A stretch of 9,744 bases of DNA from an uncultured Bacteroidia bacterium. Lineage in GTDB: Bacteria > Bacteroidota > Bacteroidia > Bacteroidales > UBA932. Below are positions 7,079 to 9,744 of the stretch, piece by piece. Below the pieces are notes generated by a model. It was given only the letters and a program-made list of their open reading frames with translations. It searched no databases and was not told the DNA's origin. Positions within the stretch are counted from its first letter, which is position 1; each line of letters starts with the position of its first letter. The position numbers and the translations under genes are program-made. The stretch is from assembly GCA_902796455.1 (NCBI GenBank), contig CADBPH010000244.1, positions 1 to 9,744 of the forward strand, written 5' to 3'.

Positions 7079-7109
7079 TTGACCGTCTGCACGGTTTTTA
7101 TTAGATTTG
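7079..7109 (+). promoter_or_regulatory. Bacteroidetes-type promoter for the ABM-phosphatase unit
   Basis: TTG (7079-7081) and TAGATTTG (7102-7109) match the -33 TTG and -7 TAnnTTTG elements with a 20-bp spacer, an ideal distance. The expected transcript start is near 7115. The promoter is superimposed on the upstream operon's terminator hairpin. Confidence 0.65.
7082..7099 (+). terminator. Intrinsic terminator at the end of the gpsA-like operon
   Basis: ACCGT (7082-7086) and ACGGT (7091-7095) form a 5-bp stem, plus one possible G-U pair, with a tight 4-nt CTGC loop. A T-run (7095-7099) follows. The hairpin begins 5 nt after the stop codon of the phosphodiesterase gene. It lies within the next promoter's -33/-7 spacer. 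Confidence 0.65.
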
Positions 7110-7110
7110 T

Positions 7111-7146
7111 ATCCGTGTGCGGACTTGCCCGCATGCGGATATTTTT
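7111..7146 (+). promoter_or_regulatory. Strong 5'-leader hairpin with U-tract directly before a start codon
   Basis: Arms 7111-7122 (ATCCGTGTGCGG) and 7129-7140 (CCGCATGCGGAT) form a 12-bp stem with two G-U wobbles and a 6-nt loop (ACTTGC). They are followed by A and five T residues (7142-7146), and then by the ATG at 7147. The form is that of an intrinsic terminator. It lies in the leader of the next gene, at or just after the predicted transcript start. It could be a second terminator for read-through, an attenuator, or a 5' stabiliser affecting initiation. The 3' arm contains the 10-bp palindrome CCGCATGCGG (7129-7138). Confidence 0.55.
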
Positions 7147-7428
7147 ATGATCAGAATCAATTGTTTCTTCAAGGCCTCCGCCACGCCGGATGCCATGGGC
7201 AAGGCACTGGACGCCGCCAAAGCTCTGACCGCCAAATCGCTGGGCCACGAAGGCTGCATCGCTTATGATGTCTTCGCCAGCGGCACGCGGGAAGACGTCT
7301 TCATGATTTGCGAGACCTGGGAGAGCCAGGATGCCCTGGACAAGCACTCCTCCACGCCGGAATTCGCCGAATACGTCGGCATTATCCAGGAAAACGGAAC
7401 GCTGAAAATCGAGTCTTTCAAATTCTGA
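7147..7428 (+). CDS. ABM-fold putative quinol monooxygenase, YgiN-like
   Basis: This 93-aa protein has no signal peptide and is predicted to be cytosolic. It has the layout of antibiotic-biosynthesis-monooxygenase (ABM, dimeric alpha/beta barrel) proteins: an opening strand MIRINCFFKA, a helix rich in Ala and Lys (about 16-31), HEGCIAYDVFAS (34-45), the strand DVFMICETWES (50-60), and the signature helix ALDKHSSTPEFAEY (63-76) with H67. Family members act as cofactor-free oxygenases on quinones or aromatic polyketides, or serve other redox or detoxification roles. The frame is open from a GTG at 7117, but that codon lies inside the leader hairpin near the predicted transcript start. The ATG at 7147 begins exactly at the first family strand and is preferred. 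Only 4 bp separate the stop from the phosphatase gene, so the two are almost certainly cotranscribed. Confidence 0.8.
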   Translation: MIRINCFFKASATPDAMGKALDAAKALTAKSLGHEGCIAYDVFASGTREDVFMICETWESQDALDKHSSTPEFAEYVGIIQENGTLKIESFKF

Positions 7429-7432
7429 GACA

Positions 7433-8713
7433 ATGAAAAAGATCAGATGGATCCTTGCGGTCGCATTCCTTTGTGCGGCCCCGTTGCTTGGTGCACAGAC
7501 CTATAATGTAGATGAAATCGTGCGGGCAGACCGGAACAAAGCTGCCGGCTGCGAAGGCCCGTACCGGTTCGACGCCGCGCCGCTCACCCCGTCTCCGAAA
7601 GGATATAAGCCATTCTATATCAGCCACTATGGTCGTCACGGCTCCCGCTATGCCTGGAATTCCAACACGTATATCCACCTCAAGCAGGCACTCGATGCCG
7701 CAGCGAAGGCCAATGCCTTTACTCCGCGTGGGGAACAGCTGTACAAAGACTTCCTGGACTTCTACGAGATTCCGCTGATCAACACCGGAGACTTGACAGA
7801 CCTGGGATGGCAGCAACATGCCGAGATCGCCCGGATCATGTGCGAGTCGTTCCCGGAAGTGTTCAAGAAGGGAGGGGATGTCCAGGCAAGGGCCTCGACG
7901 TCCCAGCGGGCCATCGTGAGCATGAATGCCTTTACCGTCAGCCTGCAGAAACATGCGCCCAAAGTGAACGTGGTCAATAATTCCCTGCATACCAACATGG
8001 TCGTGATCAATGCCGCCTCGGCGCCCAAAGCCATCGCCCGGCAATATGCCGGCGACATGCTGGTCCCGGAGCAATTCAACGATTTCCGCGCCCGGAAAAC
8101 CGATTACGACGGAATCCTGAATAACTTGTTCACCGACAGGAGTTTCCTGAAAGAGACCGTCGGGGAGACCGATTTTGTCCACGACTTGTACTTCCTGTGG
8201 GCCGGCTACCGCAATTACTGTGACAAGCTCTGGCTGGAGGATATTTTCACACCGGACCAAATGGTCGCCCTCTGGGAGATTGAGAATTATTCTTGTTACT
8301 TCCACCACGCCCGGCAGCGGTACACGCAGATTTCTTTGCTGATGGACATGATCGCTTGTGCGGACGAAGCCATCGCAAACGGACAGTTCAAGGGACATTT
8401 CCGTTTCGGCCACGATACGGTCTTCAACGCCCTCTGTCCGCTGCTGAACGTGGACGGATGCGGTTACGAAGCGGCCTCCGCCGATGAGGTCAAATATTGG
8501 TTCCAGAGCTACAAGACCCCGATGGCGGCCACTTTGCAGCTTGTCCTCTACCGGTCCAAGAAAAACCCGGACATCCTGTTCAAGGTGCTCCGCAACGGCA
8601 ATGAGTCCACCTTGCCCCAACTGAAGCCGGTACAAGGTCCTTACTACCGCTGGGCGGATTTCAAGGCTTGGGCGGATGCACTCATGCAGGCCCATCCGCT
8701 TGTCGCGGAATAA
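7433..8713 (+). CDS. Secreted histidine-type acid phosphatase
   Basis: This 426-aa protein has a signal peptide at residues 1-20 (LLG-AQ). It belongs to the histidine acid phosphatase clan, which removes phosphate through a phospho-histidine intermediate. The signature R68-H69-G70-S-R72 (in SHYGRHGSRY) provides the nucleophile H69. TGDLTDLGWQQH (118-129) matches the conserved GxLTxxG block, R159 in STSQR is a likely phosphate-pocket arginine, and H327-D328 in FRFGHDT supplies the HD proton donor. MINPP-type phytases have HAE at the last motif, so this sequence looks closer to the HD-type acid phosphatases and glucose-1-phosphatases. Substrate is open: sugar phosphates, inositol phosphates and other monoesters are all possible. 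Length is normal for the clan. It is the second gene of a unit starting at 7147 and ends just before a strong hairpin. No Shine-Dalgarno sequence is visible. Confidence 0.92.
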   Translation: MKKIRWILAVAFLCAAPLLGAQTYNVDEIVRADRNKAAGCEGPYRFDAAPLTPSPKGYKPFYISHYGRHGSRYAWNSNTYIHLKQALDAAAKANAFTPRGEQLYKDFLDFYEIPLINTGDLTDLGWQQHAEIARIMCESFPEVFKKGGDVQARASTSQRAIVSMNAFTVSLQKHAPKVNVVNNSLHTNMVVINAASAPKAIARQYAGDMLVPEQFNDFRARKTDYDGILNNLFTDRSFLKETVGETDFVHDLYFLWAGYRNYCDKLWLEDIFTPDQMVALWEIENYSCYFHHARQRYTQISLLMDMIACADEAIANGQFKGHFRFGHDTVFNALCPLLNVDGCGYEAASADEVKYWFQSYKTPMAATLQLVLYRSKKNPDILFKVLRNGNESTLPQLKPVQGPYYRWADFKAWADALMQAHPLVAE

Positions 8714-8731
8714 ACAAACCGCTACGGAAAC

Positions 8732-8765
8732 AAAAAAAGCAGCGCCTCTTTTCCAAGAGGCGCTG
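8732..8765 (-). terminator. Strong hairpin terminator shared by convergent genes
   Basis: CAGCGCCTCTT (8740-8750) and AAGAGGCGCTG (8755-8765) form a perfect 11-bp stem with a TTCC loop. On the minus strand the hairpin is followed by GC and seven T residues (complement of A-run 8732-8738), a textbook terminator for the outer-membrane protein gene ending at 8784. On the plus strand the downstream sequence TTGCGTTATT is only mildly T-rich, so termination of the phosphatase transcript is plausible but weaker. Confidence 0.85.
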
Positions 8766-8783
8766 TTGCGTTATTGATCCGAC

Positions 8784-9470
8784 TTACAGACCGAAGGAAA
8801 TACCGACAGTCATATAGTTGTAATCCACGCTCCCCGGTGCCAGCATGTGGGATGACTTCGGGAAATACTTGAAGAAGAAGGTCGCTTCGCTGAAGGAAAC
8901 CGTCGCCAGGAACCCATAGGAGAACAGGTTGAGCTTCCCGTTCCTTTCTTCGACACGCCAGAAGCGGTTGTCTTGTTTGTACTTGTAGAATGCATCCACA
9001 TCCAGGTTCAGGCTGCCCTGCGCTCCGACACCGATTTTGAAATCCCCGAACATGCCTTTGAAAAGGAGCGGGAAAGTAATGGACGTGGTGTTGAAACCAC
9101 CGCGGGACTTGTCTATCGTACCGGTAACCAATTTATTGAAATCCATGGCCTGGACCTTTTTGTCATTGTCCAGATGGAAGACGGAAGTCTTGGAACGGAA
9201 GAAGTTGAAGTCCGCATCCACCCCCAGTTCAATCCCGAAGGACTTGGCCGGATACAACCCCAGTTTCAGCAGGTTGACAAAAAATTCTCCGGAACCGGAA
9301 GGCGAGTAGGCATCAGACTTGACAAGATGGTAACCATAGCCGATGTGGTCAACCACTTTCAGCTGAACGGCTCCACTTGAGGAAGAAGCGACCACGTTAT
9401 CGTCATCACTGTCAGCGAATGCCGGCACCGCCAACATGGCGGAAAGGGCGATCAAAAGTAATTTTTTCAT
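8784..9470 (-). CDS. Putative outer-membrane beta-barrel protein
   Basis: This 228-aa protein has a clear signal peptide (residues 1-19, ending AFA-D). A short acidic/serine linker follows (DSDDDNVVASSSSG, 20-33). The rest alternates hydrophobic/aromatic strands with polar turns, as in small outer-membrane beta-barrels of Bacteroidota. Examples are VVDHIGYGYHLV (39-50), FFVNLLKLGLYPA, FGIELGVDADFNFF, TSITFPLLFKGMFGDFKIGVGAQGS and the terminal MTVGISFGL. It would sit in the outer membrane; a specific role (porin, adhesion or assembly) cannot be read from the sequence. It has its own TATCTTTG promoter element 25 bp upstream and a strong terminator downstream, so it looks monocistronic. It converges with the phosphatase gene. 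No family name is recognised with confidence. Confidence 0.75.
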   Translation of the reverse strand: MKKLLLIALSAMLAVPAFADSDDDNVVASSSSGAVQLKVVDHIGYGYHLVKSDAYSPSGSGEFFVNLLKLGLYPAKSFGIELGVDADFNFFRSKTSVFHLDNDKKVQAMDFNKLVTGTIDKSRGGFNTTSITFPLLFKGMFGDFKIGVGAQGSLNLDVDAFYKYKQDNRFWRVEERNGKLNLFSYGFLATVSFSEATFFFKYFPKSSHMLAPGSVDYNYMTVGISFGL

Positions 9471-9495
9471 AATTGTTTTACATTAAGTTGGTACG

Positions 9496-9503
9496 CAAAG
9501 ATA
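9496..9503 (-). promoter_or_regulatory. Bacteroidetes -7 element for the outer-membrane protein gene
   Basis: The minus strand reads TATCTTTG, an exact TAnnTTTG match, 25 bp before the start codon, predicting a leader of about 20 nt. I see no convincing -33 TTG at the expected distance. It lies in the 75-bp gap after the stop of the truncated upstream gene. Confidence 0.6.
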
Positions 9504-9545
9504 GTCATTTCATCGAATATGCCTCCATTCCGCCTCGGAAAACAA

Positions 9546-9744
9546 CTATTTCTTCCGGGGACCGGTCACGCCGGCAATCGCCTCCCGTTCGATGATCAGG
9601 ACCGGACTGTCCCAGACCGGCAGTCCTTTCAGGACGAAAGCATCGCCCGGCAGATTCTCGTCCTTGGAAATCACTTTCGACAAATCGTGCACATAGCCCG
9701 TCAGCAGGTCCACGTAAACCGGGTCCTTCAGCCGGAGTCCGTTG
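9546..9744 (-). CDS. C-terminal part of a protein cut by the window edge, possibly a secreted glycoside hydrolase
   Basis: Read on the minus strand, the right edge is open for 65 codons ending in TAG (9546-9548); the N-terminus lies outside the window. No ATG is needed because the gene is truncated. The visible segment includes DPVYVDLLTGYVHDL, then LPGDAFVLKGLPVWDSPVLIIER, and ends GPRKK. The pattern 'PV.VDLLTG.VY..........LP..DSPVLI..R' is familiar from C-terminal beta-sandwich tails of secreted glycosidases of Bacteroidota, but 65 residues are too few to name a family. Codon use and GC content match the neighbours. The stop is followed by a 75-bp gap holding the promoter of the outer-membrane protein gene, so that downstream gene need not share its transcript. 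Confidence 0.7.
   Translation of the reverse strand, partial: NGLRLKDPVYVDLLTGYVHDLSKVISKDENLPGDAFVLKGLPVWDSPVLIIEREAIAGVTGPRKK

Noticed and set aside
7418..8695. 425-codon minus-strand open frame opposite the histidine phosphatase
   Set aside because: RHGxR and HD motifs and the signal peptide fix the plus strand as coding; the antisense frame also runs into the preceding gene.

Overview
The window looks like a chromosomal segment from a member of the Bacteroidota, probably order Bacteroidales. Three things point there. The promoters carry the Bacteroidetes -7 element TAnnTTTG. Start codons have A/T-rich leaders without a clear Shine-Dalgarno sequence. Nearly all genes encode exported proteins that begin with an MKK/MKR-type signal peptide and end the h-region with Ala-Gln or a similar site. 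Coding DNA is clearly GC-rich with AT-rich intergenic gaps, so a moderately high-GC gut or anaerobic lineage is plausible. I see no insertion sequence, phage gene, tRNA, rRNA or CRISPR array.

Layout. A minus-strand secreted metallophosphoesterase (87-1301) is divergent from a plus-strand run of four closely spaced genes. These are an NAD(P)-dependent glycerol-3-phosphate dehydrogenase-like protein (1453-2505), a large secreted GH57/GH38-superfamily glycoside hydrolase-like protein (2521-5046), a secreted GH99-like/WbsX-domain protein (5060-6223) and a secreted glycerophosphodiester phosphodiesterase (6274-7077). A compact 70-bp junction follows, with a terminator, a promoter and a second strong hairpin. 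It leads into a two-gene unit: a small ABM-fold monooxygenase (7147-7428) and a secreted histidine-type acid phosphatase (7433-8713). A strong hairpin terminator at 8740-8765 separates this unit from a convergent minus-strand outer-membrane beta-barrel-like protein (8784-9470). The right edge cuts a minus-strand gene whose last 65 codons are visible (9546-9744).

How the genes may work together. Three different exported phosphoesterases and two exported carbohydrate-active proteins with alpha-mannosidase/endo-mannosidase-like folds sit beside a cytosolic enzyme that interconverts glycerol-3-phosphate and DHAP. The inferred theme is periplasmic or surface breakdown of a phosphate- or glycerophosphate-bearing glycan or lipid, with glycerol-3-phosphate from the phosphodiesterase entering central metabolism through the dehydrogenase. 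This is inference from family membership and gene order; no substrate is proven by the sequence. No SusC/SusD pair is present in the window.
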